A stretch of DNA of 38,002 nt. Origin: Pseudogemmobacter humi (lineage in GTDB: Bacteria; Pseudomonadota; Alphaproteobacteria; Rhodobacterales; Rhodobacteraceae). The stretch covers positions 1-38,002 of the forward strand of contig NZ_UXAW01000097.1 of assembly GCF_900609055.1 (NCBI RefSeq), read 5' to 3'. The notes beneath the pieces are model-generated. The model saw only the letters and a list, made by a program, of their open reading frames with translations. It searched no databases and was not told where the DNA came from. A program made the position numbers and the translations under genes. Shown in pieces: positions 27,318 through 35,970 of this stretch (the first letter of the stretch is position 1; each line of letters starts with the position of its first letter).

Positions 27318-28047
27318 CGCGAAGCCTTGGACACAGGGTTGCAGGAAAGGCGGAGCCCCGTCGCGCCGCCGCCGGGCGATGGCACCCGGTCGGAAAGACG
27401 ACCGTTTGAGAGGCCGGAGTATTCCAAAGGGTTAACGGGAGACGGCGAAATGCGGACCGCCACGGTCCCGGCCGGATCATGCCAGGATTGCGGCGGCTGG
27501 GATCTGTTCTGCCGGGAATTTTTCAGCGAAGTCAATGAACGGACAGGTAAGACGGGCGCAAAGCTGCGCGTGATCCGGTCGGTTTCTGACCTGAGAAGCT
27601 CTGCGTCATGCCAGTGTGCCGGGAACTGGCCCGGAGCAAGCGGGACAAGCGGTGCTTCCGGCTGAGCGCCGAGCAGATGCGGGCGGCTTCCGCCGCAGCC
27701 GTGTCAGACTGGCTGGGGAACGACAGGCCCCACCGGCCCGACGGTGGCCTTGCGTTTCGCTGCGAGGCGCTTTGACCGGGAGTCAGCGGAAGTGGTTCAC
27801 CACCCTGGCGCGGATCTGACGGCTGGGCCGTGATCCGGAGCCCCGGCCCCCCGTCATCTCCGGTCCCGGTCTTCCCGCACCGCCAGCTCTGTCACAGATG
27901 GCCAGCCCTTTGTTTACCGAAACATGGGGCCTCGCCTCGCTCAGAGTGCAGAGAGGGTCCACGGCCGAGAATGAGCACTCGCGGGCAGTTCCCTTTTCCG
28001 TCCTCCGATCTGCCGGAGGGGAAGGCCCGCAGGGGCCTCGTGGCTGA
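27318..28047. other. 730-base stretch with no convincing gene
   Basis: Between the PhzF-like gene and the operator region of the regulator I see no product with family features on either strand. The sequence is GC-rich but uneven, with AT-richer patches near 27510-27560. Candidate frames are short (see the 55-codon frame at 27608). It could be the remains of a deleted gene. Confidence 0.5.
27608..27775 (+). CDS. Possible small protein, 55 codons, unassigned
   Basis: An ATG-to-TGA frame with high third-position GC encodes a basic, helical-looking peptide (MPVCRELARSKRDKRCFRLS at the start, three Cys in total). There is no convincing ribosome site and no family I recognise. An overlapping frame starting at 27616 is equally open, so coding is doubtful. 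Confidence 0.15.
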   Translation: MPVCRELARSKRDKRCFRLSAEQMRAASAAAVSDWLGNDRPHRPDGGLAFRCEAL

Positions 28048-28116
28048 CCGGCCCTATTGACAACCGGCGCGGGCTGGCGCTGGTTAGGGCCAGTTTCAAC
28101 GGCGCTCCAGGTCCAG
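28048..28116. promoter_or_regulatory. Operator/promoter region of the TauR-like regulator
   Basis: On the minus strand, CTGGACCTGG (28116-28107) is followed after 13 bases by CTGGCCCTAA (28093-28084), a direct repeat with a 23-bp period. A further half-site-like CCGGCCCTAT lies at 28048-28057 on the plus strand, and GGCCCTA/TAGGGCC (28050-28056, 28085-28091) form an inverted repeat around TTGACA (28057-28062), a possible -35. The near site ends two bases before the regulator's ATG, so binding could block its own translation start region or promoter. Confidence 0.6.
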
Positions 28117-28117
28117 T

Positions 28118-29599
28118 ATGGCGATCCCGGTCGAGGCGTTCTTCCTGGCGGCGGGCGGGGCGGGCACGCTGCAAAGCCGTATCCGCGCCATGGTCACCGA
28201 CGGCATCCTCAGCGGGCGGTTCCGGCCCGGCCAGAAGATGCCCTCCTCGCGCGGGCTGGCGGGGCATCTGGGCGTCAGCCGGATCACCGTGACGCTGGCT
28301 TACGGCGATCTGGTCTCGTCGGATTACCTGACCTCGCGCGGGCGCTCGGGCTATTACGTCTCGGAAAACGCGCCGCGCGCGCCCGAGTTTCCCAGCCCGG
28401 CCCGGCCCACCGAGGAAGTGGATTACCGCGCCTTTTCCGGCGGGCGTTTCACCCGCGCGATGCAGGGGGTGGAGCGGCCCGACGACTGGGAGCGTTATCC
28501 CTGGCCCTTCATCTACGGCCAGACCGATCCCAGCCTGTTCGACCATCAGAACTGGCGGGCCTGTGCGCTCCGCGCGCTGGGGCGGCGGGATTTCCCCACG
28601 CTGACCTCGGATTTCTACGAGCGCGACGATCCGGCGCTGATCGAGCAGGTCCTGCGGGTGATCCTGCCGCGCCGGGGGATCGCCGCCGGGGCGGAGGAGG
28701 TGCTGCTGACCATGGGCGCGCAGAACGCGCTGTGGATCGCGGCGCAGATCCTGCTGGGGCCGCCGGGGGCGGGGCGCCGGGCGGTGATCGAGAACCCCTG
28801 CTATCCGGGGATGCGCCGGGTGCTGGATGTCTCGGGGGCGGAGATCCTGGCGCTCGACGTGGACGAGGGGGGGCTGCCGGTTTCTGCGCTGGCGGGCGGC
28901 GCGGTCAGGCGCGGCGATGTGGTGTTCGTCACGCCCTCGCACCAGTCGCCCACCAATGCGACCATGCCGCTGGAGCGGCGGCTGAAGCTGCTCGACGCCG
29001 CCAGCCGCAAGGATTTCGTCATTCTGGAGGACGATTACGAATTCGAGATGAGCTTCCTCAAGCCGGTTTCGCCGGCGCTGAAAAGCCTCGATAAGGCCGG
29101 GCGGGTGATCTATGCGGGCTCGTTCTCGAAGTCGATCTTCCCGGGGATGCGGCTTGGCTATCTGGTCGGGCCGCCGGGCTTCATCGCCGAGGCGCGGGCG
29201 CTGCGCTCGATGGTGCTGAAACACCCGCCCGGCCATATCCAGCGCACCGTGGCCTATTTCCTCGCGGAAGGCCATTACGACGCGCTGATCAACCGGATGC
29301 GCACCGCCTTCCGCCGCCGCCGCCAGGTGATGGAGGAGGCCATCGCCGCCGAGGGACTGAGCATCGCGGGGCAGGGCGGCTATGGCGGGTCGTCGTTCTG
29401 GATGCGCGCGCCCGAGGCGGTGGACACCGGCGCGGTTGCGCGCGCGCTCAGGGCCGAGGGCGTGCTGATCGAGCCGGGGCGCAGTTTCTTCGACCCCGGC
29501 CGCGCGGTGCAGAACCATTACCGGCTGGCCTATTCCTCGATCCAGCCGGCGCGCATCCCCGAAGGCATCGCGAAGATCGCGCGGGCGATCGGCCGCTAG
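28118..29599 (+). CDS. MocR-family regulator (GntR DNA-binding domain plus aminotransferase domain), TauR-like
   Basis: A 493-residue transcription factor. The GntR winged helix is at about 17-82 (LQSRIRAMVTDGILSGRFRPGQKMPSSRGLAGHLGVSR). It is fused to a fold-type I aminotransferase-like domain (about 130-490) with VILEDDYEFEM and the PLP Lys338 in AGSFSKSIFPGMRLGY. Such proteins sense an amine or amino acid through PLP chemistry. TauR of Rhodobacter capsulatus, activator of taurine genes, belongs here, and this gene sits directly upstream of xsc, tauE and soeABC in the same direction. The inducer (taurine or another aminosulfonate) is inferred from neighbours. The weak AGG before the ATG overlaps an operator half-site. 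Confidence 0.9.
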   Translation: MAIPVEAFFLAAGGAGTLQSRIRAMVTDGILSGRFRPGQKMPSSRGLAGHLGVSRITVTLAYGDLVSSDYLTSRGRSGYYVSENAPRAPEFPSPARPTEEVDYRAFSGGRFTRAMQGVERPDDWERYPWPFIYGQTDPSLFDHQNWRACALRALGRRDFPTLTSDFYERDDPALIEQVLRVILPRRGIAAGAEEVLLTMGAQNALWIAAQILLGPPGAGRRAVIENPCYPGMRRVLDVSGAEILALDVDEGGLPVSALAGGAVRRGDVVFVTPSHQSPTNATMPLERRLKLLDAASRKDFVILEDDYEFEMSFLKPVSPALKSLDKAGRVIYAGSFSKSIFPGMRLGYLVGPPGFIAEARALRSMVLKHPPGHIQRTVAYFLAEGHYDALINRMRTAFRRRRQVMEEAIAAEGLSIAGQGGYGGSSFWMRAPEAVDTGAVARALRAEGVLIEPGRSFFDPGRAVQNHYRLAYSSIQPARIPEGIAKIARAIGR

Positions 29600-29601
29600 A
29601 G

Positions 29602-29646
29602 GCCCTGCGGGCGCCTCCGGCGGGGGTATTTTGATCAGGGTGAAAG
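29602..29646 (+). repeat. Gene-end dispersed repeat, copy D
   Basis: Directly after the regulator stop: a small GCCC/GGGC hairpin (29602-29612), then CCTCCGGCGGGGGTATTTT and GATCAGGGTGAAAG. It is the best plus-strand copy of the window's repeat and ends exactly where the first operator half-site of xsc begins. Confidence 0.6.
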
Positions 29647-29679
29647 CTGGCTCTATGCGGCTTTGGCGACTGGCCCTAA
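29647..29679 (+). promoter_or_regulatory. Direct-repeat operator upstream of xsc
   Basis: CTGGCTCTAT (29647-29656) and CTGGCCCTAA (29670-29679) are in direct orientation with a 23-bp period, the same spacing and order (imperfect copy, then the exact 10-mer) as the pair before the regulator. The xsc start is 57 bases further on, suitable for activator binding just upstream of a promoter. MocR-type regulators are known to bind direct repeats. Confidence 0.65.
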
Positions 29680-29736
29680 GCTGGCCGCGGCAGTGGGGGC
29701 AGGATGGCCTCGCGGAAGAATGGGGAGAGCGGCGCG

Positions 29737-31503
29737 ATGCGGATGACCACCGAGGAAGCCTTCGTCAAGGTGCTGCAACGGCACGGGATCGACAATGCCT
29801 TCGGCATCATCGGCTCGGCTTTCATGCCGGTCTCGGACCTGTTCCCGCGCGCGGGGATCGCCTTCTGGGACTGCGCGCATGAGGGGTCGGGCGGGATGAT
29901 GGCCGACGGTTTCACCCGCGCCTCGGGGCGGATGTGCATGATGATCGCGCAGAACGGCCCCGGCATCACCAATTTCGTGACCGCGGTGAAGACCGCCTAC
30001 TGGAACCATACGCCGCTTTTGCTGGTGACGCCGCAGGCCGCCAACAAGACCATCGGCCAGGGCGGCTTCCAGGAGGTCGAGCAGATGGCCCTGTTCCGCG
30101 ATATGGTCGCCTATCAGGAGGAGGTGCGCGACCCGTCGAGGATCGCGGAAGTCCTGAACCGGGTGATCCTGGCGGCGAAGCGTGCCTCGGCCCCGGCGCA
30201 GATCAACCTGCCGCGCGACATGTTCACACAGGTCATCGACATCGACCTGCCGCGGGTGGTCGAATTCGAGCGCCCGGCGGGCGGCGCCGCGGCGCTGGAT
30301 GAGGCGGCGCGGCTTTTGTCGGAGGCGAAATTCCCGGTGCTTTTGAACGGGGCCGGGGTGGTGCTGGCGGGCGCGATCCCGGCGACGATGCGGCTGGCCG
30401 AGCGGCTGAGCGCGCCGGTCTGCGTCGGCTATCAGCACAACGATGCTTTCCCGGGCTCGCATCCGCTTTTCGCGGGGCCTTTGGGCTATAACGGCTCGAA
30501 GGCCGCGATGGAGATGATCGCGAAGGCCGATGTGGTGCTGGCGCTTGGCACGCGGCTCAATCCGTTCTCGACCCTGCCGGGCTATGGGATCGACTACTGG
30601 CCGAAGGATGCGGCGGTGATCCAGGTGGACCTGAACCCCGCCCGGATCGGGCTGACGAAACAGGTGGCGGTGGGGATCGTTGGTGATGCCGGCATGGTGG
30701 CCGGGGGGATCCTGTCGCGGCTGTCGGATGCGGCGGGAGAGGCGGGGCGCGAGGACCGCAAGGCGCTGATCGCGCAGCGGAAGTCGGCCTGGGCGCAGGA
30801 ACTGGCCTCGATGGATCATGAGGCGGACGATCCGGGCACAAGCTGGAACAGCCGCGCCCGCGCCGCAAAGCCGGACTGGATGAGCCCGAGGATGGCCTGG
30901 CGCGCGATCCAGTCGGCTTTGCCGCGCGATGCGATCATCTCCAGCGACATCGGCAACAACTGCGCCATCGGCAACGCCTATCCGACGTTCGAGGCCGGGC
31001 GGAAATACCTCGCCCCGGGCCTGTTCGGCCCCTGCGGCTACGGGCTGCCGTCGATCGTCGGCGCGAAGATCGCCTGCCCGGAGGTGCCGGTGGTCGGCTT
31101 CGCGGGCGACGGCGCCTTCGGGATCTCGGTGACGGAGCTGACCGCCATCGGCCGCAAGGAATGGCCCGCGATCACCATGGTGGTGTTTCGCAACTACCAA
31201 TGGGGCGCCGAGAAGCGGAACTCGACCCTGTGGTATGACGACAATTTCGTCGGCACCGAACTGGACGAGGGCGTCACCTATGCCGGGATCGCCCGGGCCT
31301 GCGGGCTGCAAGGCGTGGTCGCGCGCACGATGGAGGAATTGCGCGAGGCGCTGACCCGGGCGCTGGCCGATCAGAAGGCCGGGAAAACCACGCTGATCGA
31401 GGCGCTGATCAACCAGGAGCTGGGCGAGCCCTTCCGCCGCGACGCGATGAAGAAGCCGGTCGTGGTGGCGGGGATCGACCCGGCCGATATGCGCCGCGAC
31501 TGA
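29737..31503 (+). CDS. xsc: Sulfoacetaldehyde acetyltransferase
   Basis: A 588-residue thiamin-diphosphate enzyme that converts sulfoacetaldehyde and phosphate to acetyl phosphate and sulfite, the desulfonation step for taurine, isethionate and related C2 sulfonates. The N terminus MTTEEAFVKVLQRHGIDNAFGIIGSA, the catalytic Glu49 in WDCAHEGSGGMMADG, MIAQNGPGITNFVTAVKTAYW and NKTIGQGGFQEVEQMALF are characteristic of Xsc rather than acetolactate synthase. The ThDP/Mg motif GDGAFGIS...NYQ is near 456. The ATG at 29737 has GGGGAGAG about eight bases upstream; a frame opening 11 codons earlier is less supported. The stop overlaps the tauE start as TGATG. The usual partner pta is not in the window. 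Confidence 0.95.
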   Translation: MRMTTEEAFVKVLQRHGIDNAFGIIGSAFMPVSDLFPRAGIAFWDCAHEGSGGMMADGFTRASGRMCMMIAQNGPGITNFVTAVKTAYWNHTPLLLVTPQAANKTIGQGGFQEVEQMALFRDMVAYQEEVRDPSRIAEVLNRVILAAKRASAPAQINLPRDMFTQVIDIDLPRVVEFERPAGGAAALDEAARLLSEAKFPVLLNGAGVVLAGAIPATMRLAERLSAPVCVGYQHNDAFPGSHPLFAGPLGYNGSKAAMEMIAKADVVLALGTRLNPFSTLPGYGIDYWPKDAAVIQVDLNPARIGLTKQVAVGIVGDAGMVAGGILSRLSDAAGEAGREDRKALIAQRKSAWAQELASMDHEADDPGTSWNSRARAAKPDWMSPRMAWRAIQSALPRDAIISSDIGNNCAIGNAYPTFEAGRKYLAPGLFGPCGYGLPSIVGAKIACPEVPVVGFAGDGAFGISVTELTAIGRKEWPAITMVVFRNYQWGAEKRNSTLWYDDNFVGTELDEGVTYAGIARACGLQGVVARTMEELREALTRALADQKAGKTTLIEALINQELGEPFRRDAMKKPVVVAGIDPADMRRD

Positions 31504-32243
31504 TGCCGTTCGATCTGTCGCTGGCCGGGGCGGCCTGGCTGGCTTTCGCGGTGTTCGGCGCGGCGCTGGTGCGCGGCTATTCGGGTTTCGGCTTTTCGGC
31601 CCTGGTGGTCGCGGGCTCGGCGCTGGTGACCAATCCGCTGAACCTCGTCGCGGTGGTGATGCTGTGCGAGATGGTGATGTCGCTGCAAGCCTGGCGGGGC
31701 CTGCGCTGCCAGATCGACTGGCGCGTGGTGCGGCTTTTGATGGCGGGGGCGGTGATCGGCCTGCCGCCGGGGCTGTGGCTGCTGGTCTCGCTGTCCGAGG
31801 ACGCGGCGCGGGCGGCGATCTCGGGGTTCATCCTGGCGATGTGCCTGGTGCTGGGTTTCGGCTGGCGGATGCGGGCGGCGCCGGGGGGCTGGGCGGTGTT
31901 CGCGGCCGGCATGGCCTCGGGCGCGGCCAATGCGCCGGGGATGGGCGGGCTGCCGGTCGCGGCCTTCTTCGCGGCGCAGCCGATCCCGGCCGGGGTGTTC
32001 CGCGCCACGCTGGTCGCCTTCTTCCCGCTGCTCGATCTGTATTCCGCGCCGCTCTACTGGCTTTCCGGTCTGCTGACCTGGCAGAGCGTTTACGCGACGC
32101 TCTTCGCTTTGCCGCTCATCGCTTTGGGCAACCACCTCGGCAGCCGGCGCTTCCTTGCCGCCGATCCGAAGGAATTCCGCCGCTTCGCCATAGGCTTGCT
32201 GGCGGTTCTTTCCACGATGGGGCTGGTGAAGGCGCTGATCTGA
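31503..32243 (+). CDS. tauE: TauE/SafE (TSUP) family exporter
   Basis: A 246-residue membrane protein with about seven or eight hydrophobic segments and the TSUP pattern: AALVRGYSGFGFSALVVAGSALV at the N terminus and the repeat-like GMASGAANAPGMGGLPVAAFFAAQ in the second half. By family and position it probably exports sulfite, or a sulfonate, released by Xsc; this assignment rests on the co-occurrence of xsc with tauE and is inference. Translation is coupled to xsc through TGATG. A 134-base gap separates it from soeA. Confidence 0.88.
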   Translation: MPFDLSLAGAAWLAFAVFGAALVRGYSGFGFSALVVAGSALVTNPLNLVAVVMLCEMVMSLQAWRGLRCQIDWRVVRLLMAGAVIGLPPGLWLLVSLSEDAARAAISGFILAMCLVLGFGWRMRAAPGGWAVFAAGMASGAANAPGMGGLPVAAFFAAQPIPAGVFRATLVAFFPLLDLYSAPLYWLSGLLTWQSVYATLFALPLIALGNHLGSRRFLAADPKEFRRFAIGLLAVLSTMGLVKALI

Positions 32244-32377
32244 GCGGCACCGCGCCCGCGGGAAGGAAATTCTGCCCACGGCAGGTGGCGGAGAAAAACA
32301 ATCCCGCTTGCCGCAGCGCGGCCGGGACGGCAGACTGACGGGCAGGCAAGCCATGGAATACGTCAGGAGGTTCGGGC

Positions 32378-35242
32378 GTGACAGAGCAGCCGCGGGTGAT
32401 CGCCTCTGCCCCCACCGCTCCGGCGGGCCCTGGCGCGGATGAGATCCGCAAGACCACCTGCTACATGTGCGCCTGCCGCTGCGGCATCGACGTGCATCTG
32501 AAGTCGGGCCGCGTGGTCTATATCGACGGCAACCGCGACCATCCGGTGAACAAGGGCGTGCTCTGCGCCAAAGGCGCGAGCGGCATCATGCAGGTCACCG
32601 CGCCCTCGCGGCTACGCTCGCCCTTGCGCCGTGTCGGCCCGCGCGGCTCGGGCGCCTTCGAGGAGATTTCCTGGGAGGAGGCCCTCGCCACCGCGGTCTC
32701 ATGGATGAAACCCCTGCGCGAGACGGCGCCCGAAAAGCTCGCCTTCTTCACCGGGCGCGATCAGTCGCAAAGCCTGACCGGCTGGTGGGCGCAGGCCTTC
32801 GGCACCCCGAACTACGCCGCCCACGGCGGGTTTTGCAGCGTGAACATGGCGGCGGGCGGTATCTACACCATCGGCGGCGCGTTCTGGGAATTCGGCCAGC
32901 CCGACTGGGAGCGCACGAAGCTGTTCGTCATGTTCGGCGTGGCCGAGGATCACGACAGTAACCCGCTCAAGATCGGCATCGGCAAGCTGAAGGCGCGCGG
33001 GGTGCGGGTGATCTCGGTCAACCCGGTCAGGACCGGCTATTCGGCAGTGGCGGACGACTGGTATGGCATCACGCCGGGCACCGACGGGTTGCTGATCCTG
33101 TCTCTGATCCATTGCCTGCTTGAGGCCGGGAAGGTCGATCTGGATTACCTCGCGCGTTTTACCAATGCGCCGATGCTGGTGAACGCGACCCCCGGGCCGG
33201 AGCAGGGCCTCCTGGTGAAGAACGCCGGGAGCCAGCCCTTCGTGATCGACCGCCGCTCGGGCCATCCCGCGCCCTGGGACGGGCGCGAGGTGGAGCCCGA
33301 TCTCGGCGCCGAATGGCAGGGCCACCGCACGGTGTTTCAGCATATGGCCGGGGAATATCTGAAACCGGAATACGCGCCCGAGGCGGTCGCCGCGCGCTGC
33401 GGCCTTGAGTCCGCGCGCATCCGCGCGCTGGCGGCGGAACTGGCGCATGTGGCTTTCGACCAGGCGATCACGCTCGACCGGCCCTGGACCGATTTCCGCG
33501 GCAACCGGCATCAGGACATGCCCGGCCGTCCGGTCTCGTTCCATGCGATGCGCGGGATCTCGGCCCATTCCAACGGTTTCCAGACCGCGCGGGCGCTGCA
33601 TCTGTTGCAGATCGTGCTCGGCAGTATCGAGGTGCCCGGCGGCTACCGGCTGAAACCGCCCTATCCGAAGCCGGTCGAGGCCCATCCGACCCCCCATTTT
33701 CAGGCCGTGCCCGGCAAGCCGCTGACCGGCCCGCATCTGGGCTATGTCCGCGGCCCCGCCGATCTGGCGCTGACCCCCGAGGGCCAGCCCGCCCGGATCG
33801 ACAAGGCGTTTTCATGGGAGGCGCCGCTCTCGGCCCATGGGCTGATGCATATGCTGATCCCGAACGCCCATGCGGGCGATCCCTACCGGATCGACACTTT
33901 GTTCCTCTACATGGCCAACATGGCGTGGAATTCCTCGATGAACACCGCCCGCGTCATGGAGATGCTGACCGACCGCGACGAAGACGGCTATGTCATCCCC
34001 CGGATCATTTATGCCGATGCCTATGCCAGCGAGATGGTGGCCTATGCCGATCTGGTGCTGCCCGACACCACCTATCTGGAGCGCCACGACTGTATCAGCC
34101 TGCTCGACCGGCCGATTTCCGAGCCCGATGCGGCTGGGGATTCGATCCGCTGGCCGGTGGTCGCGCCCGAGCGCGACGGTTATGGCGTGCGGGGTTTCCA
34201 GTCGGTTCTCCTGGACCTTGGCGCGCGGCTCGGCCTGCCGGGGATGGTGAACGAGGACGGGTCCGCGAAGTTCCGCGACTATGCCGATTACATCGTGAAC
34301 CATCAGAGGAAGCCCGGGATCGGCCCGCTGATCGGCTTTCGCGGCGAAGGATCGGCCGAGGGGCGCGGCGCGCCGAACCCCGACCAGATCGCGCGCTATA
34401 TTGAGCATGGCGGCTTCTACCAGGCGCATATCCCCGAAGAAGCCGCGTTCTACAAACCCTGGAATGCCGGTTACCAGGACTGGGCGGTGGATCTGGGCCT
34501 GTTTGATTCCCCGCAGCCCTATCTGTTCCAGATCTGGTCCGAGCCCCTGCGCCGCTTTCAGCTTGCCGCCGAGGGCCATGGCGAGCGCCAGCCGCCCGAC
34601 CACCTGCGCGGGCGCCTCAAACAGTCGATGTCGCCGCTGCCGCTCTGGTATCCGCCGCATGGCGAGGCCGGGCCGGAGTATCCGCTGCATGCGCTGACGC
34701 AGAGGCCGATGGCGATGTATCACTCCTGGGGCAGCCAGAACGCCTGGCTGCGGCAGATCCTCGGGAAGAACTACCTCTACCTGCCCACGGCGGTCTGGCA
34801 AAGCGGCGGCTTCCGGCCGGGGGATTACGCGCGGGTCACTTCGCCCACCGGCGAGATCGTGGTGCCGGTCGCGCATATGGCGGCGCTGAACCCGCAGACG
34901 GTCTGGACCTGGAATGCGATCGGCAAGAGGAAGGGCACCTGGGCGCTGGACGAGGGGGCGACCGAGGCGAATGAGGGGTTTTTGCTGAACCATCTGATTT
35001 CCGAACTGCTGCCGGGCGAGGGGCGGGTGCCGAACTCGGATCCGGTCACCGGCCAGGCCGCCTGGTTCGATCAGAAGGTGCGGATCGAACGGGTCGGCCC
35101 GCAGGACCATGCGCTGCCGGATTTCCCGCCGCTTAGCGGGGCGCCGCATCAGCCGCCCGCGCGCGGCCAAATTTCTTCAAAGAAATTTGCCAAAAATCTT
35201 CGAAGATTTTTGGGTCTCAACGGCGGGAAGGGCGCGCCATGA
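32378..35242 (+). CDS. soeA: Sulfite:quinone oxidoreductase, molybdopterin subunit
   Basis: A 954-residue Mo-bisMGD oxidoreductase. The start is GTG at 32378 with a perfect AGGAGG seven bases upstream (32365-32370). The N-terminal [4Fe-4S] motif is Cys28-x2-Cys31-x3-Cys35-x27-Cys63. A likely Mo ligand is Cys153 in HGGFCSVNMA. No twin-arginine signal precedes the cluster motif, so the subunit is cytoplasmic, as in SoeA and unlike periplasmic PsrA/PhsA. With the adjacent FeS and DmsC-like genes and the upstream xsc-tauE, oxidation of sulfite to sulfate is the best role. The last 24 residues, from about 931, are encoded by two palindromes and look added. The stop overlaps soeB as ATGA. Confidence 0.88.
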   Translation: MTEQPRVIASAPTAPAGPGADEIRKTTCYMCACRCGIDVHLKSGRVVYIDGNRDHPVNKGVLCAKGASGIMQVTAPSRLRSPLRRVGPRGSGAFEEISWEEALATAVSWMKPLRETAPEKLAFFTGRDQSQSLTGWWAQAFGTPNYAAHGGFCSVNMAAGGIYTIGGAFWEFGQPDWERTKLFVMFGVAEDHDSNPLKIGIGKLKARGVRVISVNPVRTGYSAVADDWYGITPGTDGLLILSLIHCLLEAGKVDLDYLARFTNAPMLVNATPGPEQGLLVKNAGSQPFVIDRRSGHPAPWDGREVEPDLGAEWQGHRTVFQHMAGEYLKPEYAPEAVAARCGLESARIRALAAELAHVAFDQAITLDRPWTDFRGNRHQDMPGRPVSFHAMRGISAHSNGFQTARALHLLQIVLGSIEVPGGYRLKPPYPKPVEAHPTPHFQAVPGKPLTGPHLGYVRGPADLALTPEGQPARIDKAFSWEAPLSAHGLMHMLIPNAHAGDPYRIDTLFLYMANMAWNSSMNTARVMEMLTDRDEDGYVIPRIIYADAYASEMVAYADLVLPDTTYLERHDCISLLDRPISEPDAAGDSIRWPVVAPERDGYGVRGFQSVLLDLGARLGLPGMVNEDGSAKFRDYADYIVNHQRKPGIGPLIGFRGEGSAEGRGAPNPDQIARYIEHGGFYQAHIPEEAAFYKPWNAGYQDWAVDLGLFDSPQPYLFQIWSEPLRRFQLAAEGHGERQPPDHLRGRLKQSMSPLPLWYPPHGEAGPEYPLHALTQRPMAMYHSWGSQNAWLRQILGKNYLYLPTAVWQSGGFRPGDYARVTSPTGEIVVPVAHMAALNPQTVWTWNAIGKRKGTWALDEGATEANEGFLLNHLISELLPGEGRVPNSDPVTGQAAWFDQKVRIERVGPQDHALPDFPPLSGAPHQPPARGQISSKKFAKNLRRFLGLNGGKGAP
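35168..35213. repeat. Two tandem AT-rich palindromes inside the soeA 3' end
   Basis: CAAATTTCTT and AAGAAATTTG (35168-35177, 35180-35189) form a 10-bp palindrome with a CA centre. Directly after it 35190-35213 is a perfect 24-base palindrome with arm CCAAAAATCTTC. The composition contrasts sharply with the GC-rich surroundings. They encode the SKKFAKNLRRFLG tail of SoeA and lie 26-71 bases before the soeB start. Confidence 0.9.
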
Positions 35243-35967
35243 CCTGCCTGCCGGGAAAGACCGCGAAATCTCTGGGTCTGGTGATCGACCTCGACACCTG
35301 CGTCGGCTGTCAGGCCTGCGTCACCGCCTGCAAGGGCTGGAACGACAGGGGCGCGGAACTTCTGCCCGACGAAAATCCTTATGGGCCAGAGCCTTCCGGC
35401 GTATTCCTCAACCGCGTCCATTCCTATGAAGTCACCCCCCCGGACGGCCCGGCCTGGATCGTGAACTTCCCGCGCTCCTGCCTGCATTGCGAGGATGCGC
35501 CCTGCGTCACCGTCTGCCCGACCGGGGCGAGCCTCAAGCGCGCCGAGGATGGCATCGTGCTGGTCAATGAAGACGCCTGCATCGGCTGCGGCCTTTGTGC
35601 CTGGGCCTGCCCCTACGGCGCGCGCGAGATGGACGAGGCGCGCGGGGTGATGAAGAAATGCACCCTTTGCGTCGACCGGATCTATGACGAGAGCCTGCCG
35701 CCCGAGGACCGCCAGCCCGCCTGCGTGCGCACCTGCCCGACCGGCGCGCGGCATTTCGGCGATCTGGCCGACCCCGACAGCGCGGTTTCCCGCCTCGTGG
35801 CGGAACGCGAGGGCTATGCGCTGATGCCGGGGATGGGGACGAAGCCGGTCAACCGTTACCTGCCGCCGCGCCGCAAGGGGCCGGGCGCGGCGCCAGTGCT
35901 GGCGCCGCTGGAGGGGAAGGCGACCGGCCTCGCGGGCTGGCTCGACCGGATGCTGGGAAAACTCTGA
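35239..35967 (+). CDS. soeB: Sulfite:quinone oxidoreductase, iron-sulfur subunit
   Basis: A 242-residue DmsB/NrfC-type ferredoxin subunit that carries electrons from the Mo subunit to the membrane subunit. Four [4Fe-4S] Cys groups are visible: CVGCQACVTAC, CLHCEDAPCVTVCP, CIGCGLCAWACP with the later CTLCVDR, and CVRTCP near the end of the domain. The C-terminal tail is Pro/Arg-rich. The ATG overlaps soeA by four bases. No signal peptide is present, in line with a cytoplasmic position. Confidence 0.9.
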   Translation: MTCLPGKTAKSLGLVIDLDTCVGCQACVTACKGWNDRGAELLPDENPYGPEPSGVFLNRVHSYEVTPPDGPAWIVNFPRSCLHCEDAPCVTVCPTGASLKRAEDGIVLVNEDACIGCGLCAWACPYGAREMDEARGVMKKCTLCVDRIYDESLPPEDRQPACVRTCPTGARHFGDLADPDSAVSRLVAEREGYALMPGMGTKPVNRYLPPRRKGPGAAPVLAPLEGKATGLAGWLDRMLGKL

Positions 35968-35970
35968 ACG

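Noticed and set aside
27941-29518. Minus-strand open frame of 525 codons opposite the TauR-like regulator, considered as the divergent target of the leftward operator pair
   Set aside because: Nearly all of it is antisense to the regulator coding sequence and the product is Arg/His/Pro-rich low complexity.
29653-31311. Minus-strand open frame of 552 codons opposite xsc
   Set aside because: Antisense to a firmly identified enzyme; no domain.
35168-35213. The tandem palindromes as an intrinsic terminator of soeA
   Set aside because: They lie inside the coding sequence, and soeB starts by ATGA overlap just after, so full termination there would cut the operon; a partial effect remains possible.
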